NCBI GenBank assembly: GCA_002378005.1
Contig: DFQY01000047.1
Coordinates: forward strand, 1-64,000
Direction: 5' to 3'
From: Flavobacteriales bacterium UBA3477
GTDB taxonomy: Bacteria; Bacteroidota; Bacteroidia; Flavobacteriales; Schleiferiaceae
Length of the DNA: 64,000 bases
Within the stretch, counting starts at the first letter, position 1, and each line of letters opens with the position of its first letter. Positions 1-7,894 of the stretch are shown here, one piece after another. The position numbers and the translations under genes are program-made. The notes under the pieces were generated by a model. It saw nothing but the letters and a program-made list of their open reading frames with translations. It was not told where the DNA came from and searched no databases.

Positions 1-22
1 GGCCCTCGGGCCGCGTTTTTTA
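1..22 (+). terminator. Right part of a rho-independent terminator cut by the window edge
   Basis: The window opens inside a GC hairpin (GGCCC-TC-GGGCC followed by GCG) that runs into TTTTTT. The left arm would extend beyond the edge. It probably ends a plus-strand gene lying to the left and may also serve the minus-strand lipoprotein operon that ends at 38. Confidence 0.6.
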
Positions 23-37
23 ATAGGTAAAATTTTC

Positions 38-745
38 TTATTCCAGTCGGAGATTAAAGGCTCCCGGAAGTTGGTTACTCAACTTCAAAGCGATATCGTA
101 ATCATCCGCCATCGTGTGGGTCATACTTTCAGTTTCGAGGGACATGCCTTGAATGAATTGGTCCAATTCAAATTCAAGAATCAAATGATCACCACCTTTA
201 ATCGTTCCAGCCAACTGTGAGGTGAGGTCTACGCATCGGTATAACTCATCCTTTCCTGTGTGCCAGGCCAACAGGATGTCGTCCGTACCCAGCGTACCTG
301 AAGCATTTGAACGCCCGTCTATGCGCAAGAATCTGTACTTCGTCGCCCACGACCAATACATATCATTAGCGCTCGAGAGCGGGTGGCCCACATCGAAAGA
401 GGTAGGGTCCATGGCATTGTTCAAGGAATCTACCCCCACGCAAAAATTCAATGAACTGGCCTTCCTGTCCAAGGTCCACTTATAGTTCATAGTGGTACTG
501 TCCTCAGCATTGCAGAACATCACCTCCTCCATCAGCTGCTCGCCAATTTCAAAGTCTGACAGGTAGAAATAAAACTTCTCGAACTTAACAGCAGTATCCC
601 CTTTGTACACCGTTTCGCCTACTGCATAGGGAGCATGATTGTAGGTAAGTCGCACCTCCATAGAAACAGTCGAATTACCATTTCCACAGGATGCCAACAA
701 TAGGATTGCTAGGGATGCAACAACCAGGTATGGCAGGTATTTCAT
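38..745 (-). CDS. MbnP-like lipoprotein
   Basis: This 235-residue protein starts with a lipoprotein signal peptide whose lipobox is LASC with Cys20, so it should be anchored in a membrane facing the periplasm or the surface. The body resembles the MbnP family: a beta-rich start, then a stretch in which the value of a property is set against a lattice of Y, F and D residues (KFYFYLSDFEIG), and a GVDSLN segment. MbnP proteins are best known as partners of copper-chelate uptake systems, but many Bacteroidota members have no tested role and no copper receptor is seen here. It is the last gene of a minus-strand operon, 12 bases after a related lipoprotein. The family call rests on recalled pattern only. 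Confidence 0.6.
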   Translation of the reverse strand: MKYLPYLVVASLAILLLASCGNGNSTVSMEVRLTYNHAPYAVGETVYKGDTAVKFEKFYFYLSDFEIGEQLMEEVMFCNAEDSTTMNYKWTLDRKASSLNFCVGVDSLNNAMDPTSFDVGHPLSSANDMYWSWATKYRFLRIDGRSNASGTLGTDDILLAWHTGKDELYRCVDLTSQLAGTIKGGDHLILEFELDQFIQGMSLETESMTHTMADDYDIALKLSNQLPGAFNLRLE

Positions 746-757
746 AATCGTGGTGGT

Positions 758-1519
758 TTATAATTCAAACACAAACTCACTGATTACGTTGTCGCGCAAT
801 ATTTTAGCGTTGTTATAGTCGGTTCCATCTGCAGGGTCGCAGTTGATGACCGGAGTTTGACTTGGCGTGAGGCCCAAGAAGAGCTTTTCCACATCCAAGT
901 TCATCACAAAGAATACATCCTTGTTGTTGGCAACACTAAAGTTGCGCTTCTCGTTTATTTTAACCACCAAATCAGGTGTAGCAAAACGCCAAACAAAGGT
1001 TGATTGAGGGGTCGTAAAAACTGTATCAGCTGGATCAAAGATATCACCCTCTATCTGGAAGAAGCTGTGACCTATGTCGCTTCCGTTCCAAACCGCACCG
1101 CTTTTCAATGGATTACCATCTTCCAAGCTTTCGGGTGCAGCATAAGCACGAGCTGAATCTAGACCGATCATATAACTCATCGAACCATTGTAGGATCCGC
1201 GAGGCAAGTGAGCCAACTTGACTTCACTGGTCGTGGTCACATCAATCATGGTAAGATCGCTTTCCGTACGAACTGTATCGCTCTCATCGTAGCTGATGAA
1301 TTCAGCACCACTGAGTGTCGCGTAGATTTTATTGATTTTGATCATATCACCATTGATCTGATAGACCTCGGACGTATCCAATAAATCACCGTCAAAGTAC
1401 TTGTACATGCGGATGTAGATGTTTCTACTGTCCAAGGCCGTAGGATCCACCACGGGAATAGATTTTTCACATCCGAGCAAAACACCCATGAGTACCGTAA
1501 AAATGGCTAATTTTTTCAT
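758..1519 (-). CDS. Second MbnP-like lipoprotein
   Basis: The 253-residue product has a lipoprotein signal peptide ending in LLGC (Cys17). It shares a layout with its downstream neighbour: a segment on how a structure begins (INKIYATLSGAEFI), then GLDSA followed by a P-rich D/N stretch and G-x-PL-x-S, matching GVDSLN...GHPLSS in the neighbour. This points to an old tandem duplication with strong divergence. Its start codon overlaps the stop of the acyltransferase gene by 4 bases, so the two are probably translationally coupled. Ligand and function are unknown. Confidence 0.55.
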   Translation of the reverse strand: MKKLAIFTVLMGVLLGCEKSIPVVDPTALDSRNIYIRMYKYFDGDLLDTSEVYQINGDMIKINKIYATLSGAEFISYDESDTVRTESDLTMIDVTTTSEVKLAHLPRGSYNGSMSYMIGLDSARAYAAPESLEDGNPLKSGAVWNGSDIGHSFFQIEGDIFDPADTVFTTPQSTFVWRFATPDLVVKINEKRNFSVANNKDVFFVMNLDVEKLFLGLTPSQTPVINCDPADGTDYNNAKILRDNVISEFVFEL

Positions 1520-2265
1520 TCGTCTTTTATTTTCAAAAACTCTGGCGCCTGTTCAATGGCTACCATGATTTGGTCTAACAATTTATCGTTTTCCTGCTCA
1601 AAATCAAGCACCAACGGGTCTTTAAAGGTAACATTTAACAAGTTACCCGTGCTTTTCACAAACATACCCGTTTTATCGAAGGCTCGACGGAATCCATCGA
1701 TGACCACAGGAACCACTACCGGCTGTAGCTCGCGAATAAGATGCACCGTGCCACGACGGCCTTTCACGAATGGACGCGTAGTGCCTTGAGGGAAGGTGAT
1801 GGTCCAACCCGTTTCCATGGCCTTTTTGATGTTGGCGATGTCCTTCGGATCTACACCGCGACTTACATTCTTTCCAGCTTCACGCCAGGTGCGCTTGATG
1901 CTTACCGATCCTGCGTACTGCATGAGTTTAGGGAGTAAGCCTTTCTTCATAGTTTCCGCAGCTGCGACGAAGAACACATTGAGTTTTGGACGAAACAAGG
2001 TGTAGAATGGAAGACGGTTATACACGCCGTTTTCAGCTGCGTTGAACACCTGGTACATGGCACTCACATCCGCAAAATACGTTTGGTGGTTTGAGACGAA
2101 TAACACCCCTTGTGGCGGCAGATCTTTCAACTTTTCCGCGCCTACAATCTTTATGGAATTAATCCGATTATAGCGGTACCAAGTAATCAAGCCGAACACG
2201 AAAATCACTGTTCTCTTGATCAGAAGATTGTAGCCGAAGCTGTCTTTTTTGAAGGGGTTCAACAT
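1516..2265 (-). CDS. Lysophospholipid (1-acylglycerol-3-phosphate) acyltransferase family protein
   Basis: PlsC-type acyltransferase of about 249 residues, expected to add an acyl chain to a lysophospholipid at the inner membrane. The start is placed at the ATG giving MLNPFKK; an open frame reaches further upstream but would run into the NUDIX gene. A hydrophobic segment lies at residues 15-30. The catalytic histidine motif is SNHQTYFAD (H60, D66), which has five rather than the usual four residues between H and D, and the substrate motif is PQGTTR near 159-164 instead of PEGTR. Related Bacteroidota proteins may share this form, so loss of activity cannot be inferred. It lies between a NUDIX hydrolase and two lipoproteins in one operon. 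Confidence 0.8.
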   Translation of the reverse strand: MLNPFKKDSFGYNLLIKRTVIFVFGLITWYRYNRINSIKIVGAEKLKDLPPQGVLFVSNHQTYFADVSAMYQVFNAAENGVYNRLPFYTLFRPKLNVFFVAAAETMKKGLLPKLMQYAGSVSIKRTWREAGKNVSRGVDPKDIANIKKAMETGWTITFPQGTTRPFVKGRRGTVHLIRELQPVVVPVVIDGFRRAFDKTGMFVKSTGNLLNVTFKDPLVLDFEQENDKLLDQIMVAIEQAPEFLKIKDE

Positions 2266-2300
2266 TGCTGTAATGGCTGTAGAAGAGTGCAAATATAAGG

Positions 2301-2912
2301 CTATCTCAATAGCGCAACGAGTTCCGCAGTCATCATTGCGGTGGCGCCCCAAATAATTTCTCCATCCCAGTGATAGGCGGGCACTACGAGTGTTCCGTAG
2401 GTGGTCTTGATACTAGTCTGCTTGACAAGGGAGCCGTCGATTAATTTGGATAAGGGTATAGAAAAGACTCTGTCCACTTCTCGTGGATCCAGCTCGATTT
2501 TGGGAGGTGCCGTTCCAAGGGTAATATAAGGTTCGACGTAAAAGTTGGAAGGTGGGATATACAACCAGCTCATGGCGCGGAAGAATTCTTGTTCGCTGGG
2601 CTGGAGATTGACCTCTTCCTCACATTCACGAAACGCTGCGTCCATTAGGTCTTTATCGAAGTCTTCGAGTTCACCTCCCGGGAAACTGATCTGGCCGCTG
2701 TGCGTACCGTCGTAGGCTGGACGCTTCATGTAGAGCACCTCGAGTTCTTGTGGACCTTGGAAAATATGGATAATCACGCCTGCCTTACGAGGATTCAAAG
2801 GAGCGATATCTTCTAAGTTCACGGCATTACGGTAGGAAGGCATCATTTCGCGCTGGCCGGATATTCCAGGCAGAGGTGCGTATAATTTGTCTTTGAGCGC
2901 TTCGAGGGTCAT
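2301..2912 (-). CDS. NUDIX hydrolase, CoA pyrophosphatase type
   Basis: 203 residues. The segment THSGQISFPGG (70-80) is the marker of the NudL/UPF0035 group of CoA diphosphatases. The NUDIX helix follows with R95-E96 and E98-E99-E100 at the right distance from G80. Members hydrolyse CoA or acyl-CoA to 3',5'-ADP and phosphopantetheine. It is the first gene of the minus-strand operon that continues into the acyltransferase after 35 bases, which fits lipid or CoA metabolism. It is divergent from oxyR with 85 bases between the start codons. Confidence 0.85.
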   Translation of the reverse strand: MTLEALKDKLYAPLPGISGQREMMPSYRNAVNLEDIAPLNPRKAGVIIHIFQGPQELEVLYMKRPAYDGTHSGQISFPGGELEDFDKDLMDAAFRECEEEVNLQPSEQEFFRAMSWLYIPPSNFYVEPYITLGTAPPKIELDPREVDRVFSIPLSKLIDGSLVKQTSIKTTYGTLVVPAYHWDGEIIWGATAMMTAELVALLR

Positions 2913-2958
2913 TGGTTAAAAATACGGCACATTCCAAGGTCTTAGAACTTACCCTTGA

Positions 2959-2966
2959 TATCTTTG
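2959..2966 (+). promoter_or_regulatory. Probable -7 element of the oxyR promoter
   Basis: TATCTTTG matches the Bacteroidota -7 consensus TAnnTTTG and lies 31 bases before the oxyR ATG, giving a leader of about 25 bases. No convincing -33 TTTG is seen. Confidence 0.55.
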
Positions 2967-2997
2967 TTGCCTATCAAGACATCATATGCAATAAACA

Positions 2998-3924
2998 ATG
3001 ACTATCACTCAGCTTAAATACATTGTAGCAGTGGATAACCACCGCCATTTCGCCAAAGCGGCAGAAGCTTGCTTTGTCACGCAGCCCACGTTGAGTATGC
3101 AATTGCAGAAGCTTGAAGAGGAATTGGACATCCTCATTTTTGATAGATCCAAACATCCTATAGTTCCTACTCCACTAGGTGCTAAAATTCTTGAGCAGGC
3201 GCGTTCAGTGCTTTATGAAGCCCAGGTATTGGAGCAAATGGCTAAAAAAATTGGCGGCAAATTTGAAGGCGAACTCAACCTCGCCGTCATCCCTACGGTG
3301 GCTCATTCCCTCTTGCCTAGGTTCATTCCTGAGTTCTCACAGAAGTATCCAGATATCAAACTAAAGATTGAGGAACTCAAGACCGAGGATATGATTGAAG
3401 CCCTTAGACAAGACCGAATAGATGTAGGCATCGCTGCCACACCCCTTACTGAAAAAGGAATTGAGGAACTCCCTTTGTACTATGAACCATTCATGGCTTT
3501 TGTACCCGATTATCATTCGATGATTAACGACGAATTCCTACTAGCCTCGGAGCTCAATGCAAACAATATGCTCTTGCTGAACGAAGGACACTGTTTTAGA
3601 AATAGCGTTTTAAAGATTTGTCAAACCGAACTGCAGCAAGACCATCGCATCAATATGGAAAGCGGGAACTTTGACACCTTGGTGAAGCTCGCCCATCGCG
3701 GTCTAGGCATGACCTTACTGCCTTATCTGAATACGCTGGATTTGGCTGCGAAGTACAAAAAGGGAATTAAACCTATTGCAGAACCCACACCCACTCGGGA
3801 AATCAGTATGCTCTATACTCGAACACAACTCAAACAAGAATGGATCCAAGCCATGGCAGTCGTTATTAAGAGTACGTTGCCCGAGAAGTTGCTAGAGAAA
3901 TCGGACCATATTATTAGCCCGTGA
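2998..3924 (+). CDS. oxyR: Hydrogen-peroxide-sensing LysR-type regulator OxyR
   Basis: 308 residues with an N-terminal winged helix-turn-helix (ITQLKYIVAV...FVTQPTLSMQ) and a LysR substrate-binding fold. The peroxide-sensing pair is intact: GHCFRNSVLKIC places Cys199 and Cys208, nine residues apart, the same numbers and spacing as in E. coli OxyR. Oxidation to a disulfide should switch it to an activator of catalase, peroxidase and iron-storage genes, none of which lie in this window. Its 3' end overlaps the convergent transporter gene by 11 bases. Confidence 0.93.
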   Translation: MTITQLKYIVAVDNHRHFAKAAEACFVTQPTLSMQLQKLEEELDILIFDRSKHPIVPTPLGAKILEQARSVLYEAQVLEQMAKKIGGKFEGELNLAVIPTVAHSLLPRFIPEFSQKYPDIKLKIEELKTEDMIEALRQDRIDVGIAATPLTEKGIEELPLYYEPFMAFVPDYHSMINDEFLLASELNANNMLLLNEGHCFRNSVLKICQTELQQDHRINMESGNFDTLVKLAHRGLGMTLLPYLNTLDLAAKYKKGIKPIAEPTPTREISMLYTRTQLKQEWIQAMAVVIKSTLPEKLLEKSDHIISP

Positions 3925-5317
3925 TGCCTACGACCTGCAAAAGGAGTACAATCAGTATAATAGCCAAAATGTTCATTACGATCCCGCGGTAGACCATATA
4001 GGAAATGGTCAATTTCCCGGTGCTAAAAACAATTGCGTTTGGAGGAGTTGCCATGGGCAACATAAAAGCACAACTCGCTCCTAAAACCAAGGGTAAACTC
4101 AATGCATCCATAGGTATACCAATAGCTAAGCTCAGGCTCAGAAGCAGAGGCAAAAGGGCACTCACCAGAGCCATATTACTCAATAATTCTGTGGCGAATA
4201 CACCTATGATGGCGATGATGAGGAGCCAAACCCACTGAGGTAATTGGCCAAGATTATCTAAACCTGTGCTCATCAGCTCGAACCATTGACTTCCTTGCAA
4301 GGTACCAGCAAGCGCCAAGCCTCCACCAAAGAGTATCAAAATGCCCCAAGGTAAATTCTTGGTATCCTCCCAATCCAATATATTGCCCTGGTTTCCATCG
4401 CGAAGGGCAAATAACATCACCGCACTGGCCAGTGCTATGGCAGTATCCGACCATTGAATCACTGAAATCCATAGCGCCAAATATGGTCGTAAAATCCATA
4501 ACAAAGCGGTGAAGGTGAACACGACAGCCACGCGCTTTTGTACAGGAGTTAATCCTCCCAAGGAATGCCACTCTTGCGCAATCCATCGAGCCGTATTCTG
4601 TTCTTCCTCGTCGTTCAACCCGTCCTTCGGCAGGCCTCGGGTTATGATCCAAAAGGCAGTAAGCCCCAGGACCACAGTGGCAGTCAATCCCACTGGGAGC
4701 CATTCCATAAATCCAATGGGACGATCCAATTGTTCCGACATAAAAGCCGCAAAAATCATGTTTGGTGGGGTGCCGATAATCGTGGCCATACCTCCTATGT
4801 TCGCAGCCCAAGCTACACTCAGTAGCACAGGCCTTGATAATTTAGATTGTTTCTCCTTGTCCAATACGCCTAGTACGCTCGTGGCGATGGGCAATATCAT
4901 AATGGCCGTGGCTGTATTTGAAATCCACATAGACATAAAGCCCGTGGCCAACATAAACCCTGCGATCAAGCCCGTATCCTTAGTACCTGTTCGCTTTAAT
5001 ATCCAAAATGCGATGCGGTAATGTAAGGAGGACTTCTCCAAGGCAATGGCGAGCACAAACCCGCCAAAGAACAAATAAATCAGCGGATGGGCATAATAGC
5101 CTGCCAATTCCTTCGCAGTTCCCAGTTCCAATGCGGGAAAAAGGAGCAACGGCAGCAAAGCAGTGACCCCTAAATGTACCGTTTCCGTAATCCACCACAC
5201 CAGCATCCATGCCGCAATTCCCAATAGAACAAAATGGGATTGCCCTTGACCAGCGATGCTGATAAGAAGGGCGAGCACGGGGCCCAGCCAACGGATAATG
5301 GATGTAAATTTGGTCAT
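3914..5317 (-). CDS. SLC13/DASS-family sodium-coupled anion (dicarboxylate or sulfate) transporter
   Basis: 467 residues, almost entirely hydrophobic, with about eleven or twelve membrane helices. Two inverted-repeat signature loops are visible: SMWISNTATAIMILPI in the first half and ELLSNMALVSALLPLLL in the second, the SNT-type motifs that bind sodium and substrate. The family carries succinate, malate, citrate or sulfate; the substrate cannot be read from sequence. It is monocistronic, convergent with oxyR (11-base overlap) and divergent from rdgB, whose promoter lies inside its 5' end. A weak -7 for this gene is TATATTCG at 5326-5333. Confidence 0.85.
   Translation of the reverse strand: MTKFTSIIRWLGPVLALLISIAGQGQSHFVLLGIAAWMLVWWITETVHLGVTALLPLLLFPALELGTAKELAGYYAHPLIYLFFGGFVLAIALEKSSLHYRIAFWILKRTGTKDTGLIAGFMLATGFMSMWISNTATAIMILPIATSVLGVLDKEKQSKLSRPVLLSVAWAANIGGMATIIGTPPNMIFAAFMSEQLDRPIGFMEWLPVGLTATVVLGLTAFWIITRGLPKDGLNDEEEQNTARWIAQEWHSLGGLTPVQKRVAVVFTFTALLWILRPYLALWISVIQWSDTAIALASAVMLFALRDGNQGNILDWEDTKNLPWGILILFGGGLALAGTLQGSQWFELMSTGLDNLGQLPQWVWLLIIAIIGVFATELLSNMALVSALLPLLLSLSLAIGIPMDALSLPLVLGASCAFMLPMATPPNAIVFSTGKLTISYMVYRGIVMNILAIILIVLLLQVVGITG
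5305..5312 (+). promoter_or_regulatory. Probable -7 element of rdgB
   Basis: TAAATTTG, a perfect TAnnTTTG match, lies inside the first codons of the divergent SLC13 gene. It predicts transcription from about 5319 and so favours the ATG at 5333 over the one at 5321. Confidence 0.55.
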
Positions 5318-5332
5318 CTAATGTGCGAATAT

Positions 5333-5911
5333 ATGAAGCTCGTTTTTGCAACTCATAATCCTGGTAAATTACAAGAAGTCCGCGAGATGCTCGCACCAAA
5401 ATACGATGTCATCGGCCTTCATGACTTAAATGACCATGAAGATATCGTTGAAAATGCCATCACCCTAGAAGGGAACGCTATTATTAAAGCGGAGACTGTA
5501 TGGAAGCGACACGGATTGCCTTGTTTTTCAGACGATACAGGATTAGAAATTGACGCATTGAACGGGGCTCCCGGAGTATATAGTGCCCGTTATGCAGGGC
5601 CGGCTAAAGATCCCGAGGACAACATGGACAAAGTCTTACAGGAGTTGGAAGGAGCCGATAATCGCAAGGCTCAATTTCGCACCGCAGTAGCTCTTCATTG
5701 GAACGGCGAGTATAAAATATTTGAAGGAATCGTTCGCGGCACTATTGCAACAGAGCGCATGGGAGCTAAGGGATTCGGTTATGACCCCATCTTTGTTCCT
5801 GAAGGGCATCAAACCAGCTTCGCACAAATGGATGCCGCTGCGAAAAATGCGATTAGCCACCGCGGCCGTGCCATCAGCGCATTAGTGGATTTCCTAATCG
5901 CACAAGATTAA
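5333..5911 (+). CDS. rdgB: XTP/dITP diphosphatase (non-canonical purine NTP pyrophosphatase)
   Basis: 192-residue Ham1/RdgB protein that removes dITP, XTP and ITP from the nucleotide pool. Family motifs are complete: ATHNPGKLQEV at the N-terminus, FSDDTGLEIDAL with the catalytic Asp, GAPGVYSARYAG, GFGYDPIF and the C-terminal SHRGRA. The start giving MKLVFATHN matches the family; a longer reading from 5321 adds MCEY only. Its stop overlaps the convergent rsmD stop by 4 bases. Confidence 0.95.
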   Translation: MKLVFATHNPGKLQEVREMLAPKYDVIGLHDLNDHEDIVENAITLEGNAIIKAETVWKRHGLPCFSDDTGLEIDALNGAPGVYSARYAGPAKDPEDNMDKVLQELEGADNRKAQFRTAVALHWNGEYKIFEGIVRGTIATERMGAKGFGYDPIFVPEGHQTSFAQMDAAAKNAISHRGRAISALVDFLIAQD

Positions 5912-6456
5912 GCGCCCAATTCCTCAGGTCGACTAAAAAAACTGAAGTGCACGTGTCCGTACTTGCGGTGCTCGAAGAACCCTGGCAGGTGGCTCAAATC
6001 CGTATCAGCGCTGTGCTCAATGATGGCTTCCCCGCCTTCTTTCAAAAAGCCTTTTTGGATCAAGGCTTCGGCGAGCGCCTCGTGCTTGTCCCAATCATAT
6101 GGCGGATCTGCGAAGACAATATCATAGGAGGTAGTTGTCTTTTGAACGAAGAGCCAAGCATCTAACTGGACAGGTTGAATATTCGCTCCTAAATCATCGG
6201 CCATCTCGCCAATAAAACGCACACAACCCTTGTTCTGATCTACACAGGTAATCTCCCCCGCCCCTCGTGATGCAAATTCGTAGGCGATGTTCCCCGTGCC
6301 TGCAAACAAATCCAAGACACGCAAATCGTCAAAGAAAAATCTATTGTTGAGGATATTGAACAGGCCCTCTTTTGCGAAATCTGTCGTCGGCCTTGTCGGC
6401 AAGTTCTTTGGCGCGACAATGCGCTTCCCTTTCCAATTACCGCTGACTATTCTCAT
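5908..6456 (-). CDS. rsmD: 16S rRNA (guanine(966)-N(2))-methyltransferase RsmD
   Basis: 182 residues. It starts with MRIVSGNWKGK, as expected for RsmD, and carries the SAM-binding DLFAGTG loop and the catalytic FADPPYDW (DPPY) motif of N2-guanine methyltransferases. It methylates a base near the decoding site of the small ribosomal subunit. Its start overlaps the stop of the DUF3822 gene by 4 bases, so the pair is coupled, an arrangement recurring in Bacteroidota. Confidence 0.93.
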   Translation of the reverse strand: MRIVSGNWKGKRIVAPKNLPTRPTTDFAKEGLFNILNNRFFFDDLRVLDLFAGTGNIAYEFASRGAGEITCVDQNKGCVRFIGEMADDLGANIQPVQLDAWLFVQKTTTSYDIVFADPPYDWDKHEALAEALIQKGFLKEGGEAIIEHSADTDLSHLPGFFEHRKYGHVHFSFFSRPEELGA

Positions 6457-7253
6457 ATTCGCAACAGTGTGGCAAAGGCCAACGCATCAAACTCCTTCAT
6501 GGCAGAACTGATTTTCGACCACTGTGCCGGCTTGAACAAACGCACAGTTCCAAAATATGGCTGTACAACATCCTTGTAGGCCCGCGCACTCAAGCCACTG
6601 AGCTCAATGTTGCAATCTGCACGATTCCAATCCAGTTGTTCTGTACAATTTCCTAAATGGTACATGAGTTCACTTTCGTTGGCACAAGGAAAGCTATTTA
6701 TGAGGGCCCAATTTCCCTCTATGCTCGCCATAATTTGTACCGCATCGTTGTACACATGAGCCCAAATAGTTGGACCATCGGTAGGATCTATTTGGTCCAA
6801 TTGCAACGCCCAATGATGTCGACGCACCAACGAAGTTGTATTGCTTAGTTTCAAATCCTCTTCCGGCAAATAAGCAAACACTGCTACTCCCAGAGATTCA
6901 TTGACATCCGAAAAATTCGCCTTGTGACCCAACATATCCTCTGTCCAATCCAAATCCGCCGGATCAGTCATGACTTGAGGGATCAGCACACTATGTGGTG
7001 CCTCAACACCATAGATGACCTCGGCAAGCGGCTGAGGAAATGAATCTATCAGGTCTTGGACAGGCTGGTCACTCCAATCTGCACGTGGCATGTAGCCCGC
7101 CATATACAACTGACGGGTGGTTCGGTGTCGTACCAAAAAAGAAAGTCCATCCTGCTGGTACAGGATGGACAATGTACATTCCTCCGCCTTCGCTGTTTCG
7201 AAGGCTGGATCGATGTTATTCTGCTTTACACTTAGTGTTTTCGTAGTTACCAC
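6453..7253 (-). CDS. DUF3822 family protein
   Basis: 266 residues, no signal peptide and no membrane segment. The two-lobed layout, with actin/RNase-H-like strands such as LSILYQQDGLSFLV and a central EVIYGVEAPHSVLIPQ, fits DUF3822, a Bacteroidota family found upstream of rsmD; its role is unknown. The only good start is a GTG at 7253 that overlaps the end of the upstream gene by 38 bases; there is no nearby ATG. Linkage to rsmD hints at ribosome-related work, but that is inference. Confidence 0.75.
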   Translation of the reverse strand: MVTTKTLSVKQNNIDPAFETAKAEECTLSILYQQDGLSFLVRHRTTRQLYMAGYMPRADWSDQPVQDLIDSFPQPLAEVIYGVEAPHSVLIPQVMTDPADLDWTEDMLGHKANFSDVNESLGVAVFAYLPEEDLKLSNTTSLVRRHHWALQLDQIDPTDGPTIWAHVYNDAVQIMASIEGNWALINSFPCANESELMYHLGNCTEQLDWNRADCNIELSGLSARAYKDVVQPYFGTVRLFKPAQWSKISSAMKEFDALAFATLLRI

Positions 7254-7848
7254 TGATGGTCGGTTGTGTCAATGATCCGATGATCCAAGACTCGTTCTTC
7301 ACTTTGTAGAATGCATCAGGATATTCATCCGCAACGTCTGCAAATACGGTAGTAAAAGGAGCGCTCACCTCAAAGGTAGCAACTTCTACTCCATTCTTTA
7401 CAATCTTTCCGGCGTTCATTGAGAACAAGCTATCAGTTCCGGCAATGCGCAAAAGCGTTGAAGCATCGAAACCTTCACCGAAAACCTGAGTCTTCACCGG
7501 TTCTTGTCCCAACACGCGCATGATGACAGAATCCTTGTTCATGTCCTTCTGGTACACCTTATCGTAGTACATGTAGTTAGTATCCTTACGCTCGATGATG
7601 CTTACTACACCCGTATCCACGAATGCCACCAAAGTTTGTAGGTCACTACAGAAGTTTCCGTTTTCGCTTTTGTAGGTCAATTGCGCCTCGCGGAGGTTTT
7701 CCAATTGTTCCGTTACCTCACACAATCTTACATCATAGATGCGATTGAATTTAATCGGTTGCATGATGCTTGTGTAGATGCGGTATGTTAGGAACACTGA
7801 GATTAATATGAGTGCTACCTTTACGTTGGTTTGTACCTTTGGATTCAT
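7216..7848 (-). CDS. Conserved hypothetical single-pass membrane protein
   Basis: 210 residues. One membrane anchor lies at residues 10-28 (VALILISVFLTYRIY), followed by a soluble domain of about 180 residues that begins with a helix rich in charged residues. Not recognised beyond being a Bacteroidota-style periplasmic anchor protein. It is first in the minus-strand run leading to DUF3822 and rsmD, and its promoter faces that of the helicase gene. Confidence 0.65.
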   Translation of the reverse strand: MNPKVQTNVKVALILISVFLTYRIYTSIMQPIKFNRIYDVRLCEVTEQLENLREAQLTYKSENGNFCSDLQTLVAFVDTGVVSIIERKDTNYMYYDKVYQKDMNKDSVIMRVLGQEPVKTQVFGEGFDASTLLRIAGTDSLFSMNAGKIVKNGVEVATFEVSAPFTTVFADVADEYPDAFYKVKNESWIIGSLTQPTISGNYENTKCKAE

Positions 7849-7873
7849 GTGATCATTTTGAATTTATTGGTCC

Positions 7874-7881
7874 CAAAACTA
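7874..7881 (-). promoter_or_regulatory. Probable -7 element for the minus-strand operon ending in rsmD
   Basis: Read on the minus strand this is TAGTTTTG, a perfect TAnnTTTG match, 26 bases before the ATG at 7848. Confidence 0.5.
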
Positions 7882-7894
7882 CAATATTTTTCCG

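Noticed and set aside
2974..3156. Minus-strand frame opposite the start of oxyR
   Set aside because: It is antisense to the conserved helix-turn-helix of oxyR and crosses its promoter.
4254..5399. Overlapping minus- and plus-strand frames within the SLC13 gene
   Set aside because: They lie in other frames of a transporter with clear sodium-symporter motifs; their translations are rich in C, H and R and lack domain features.
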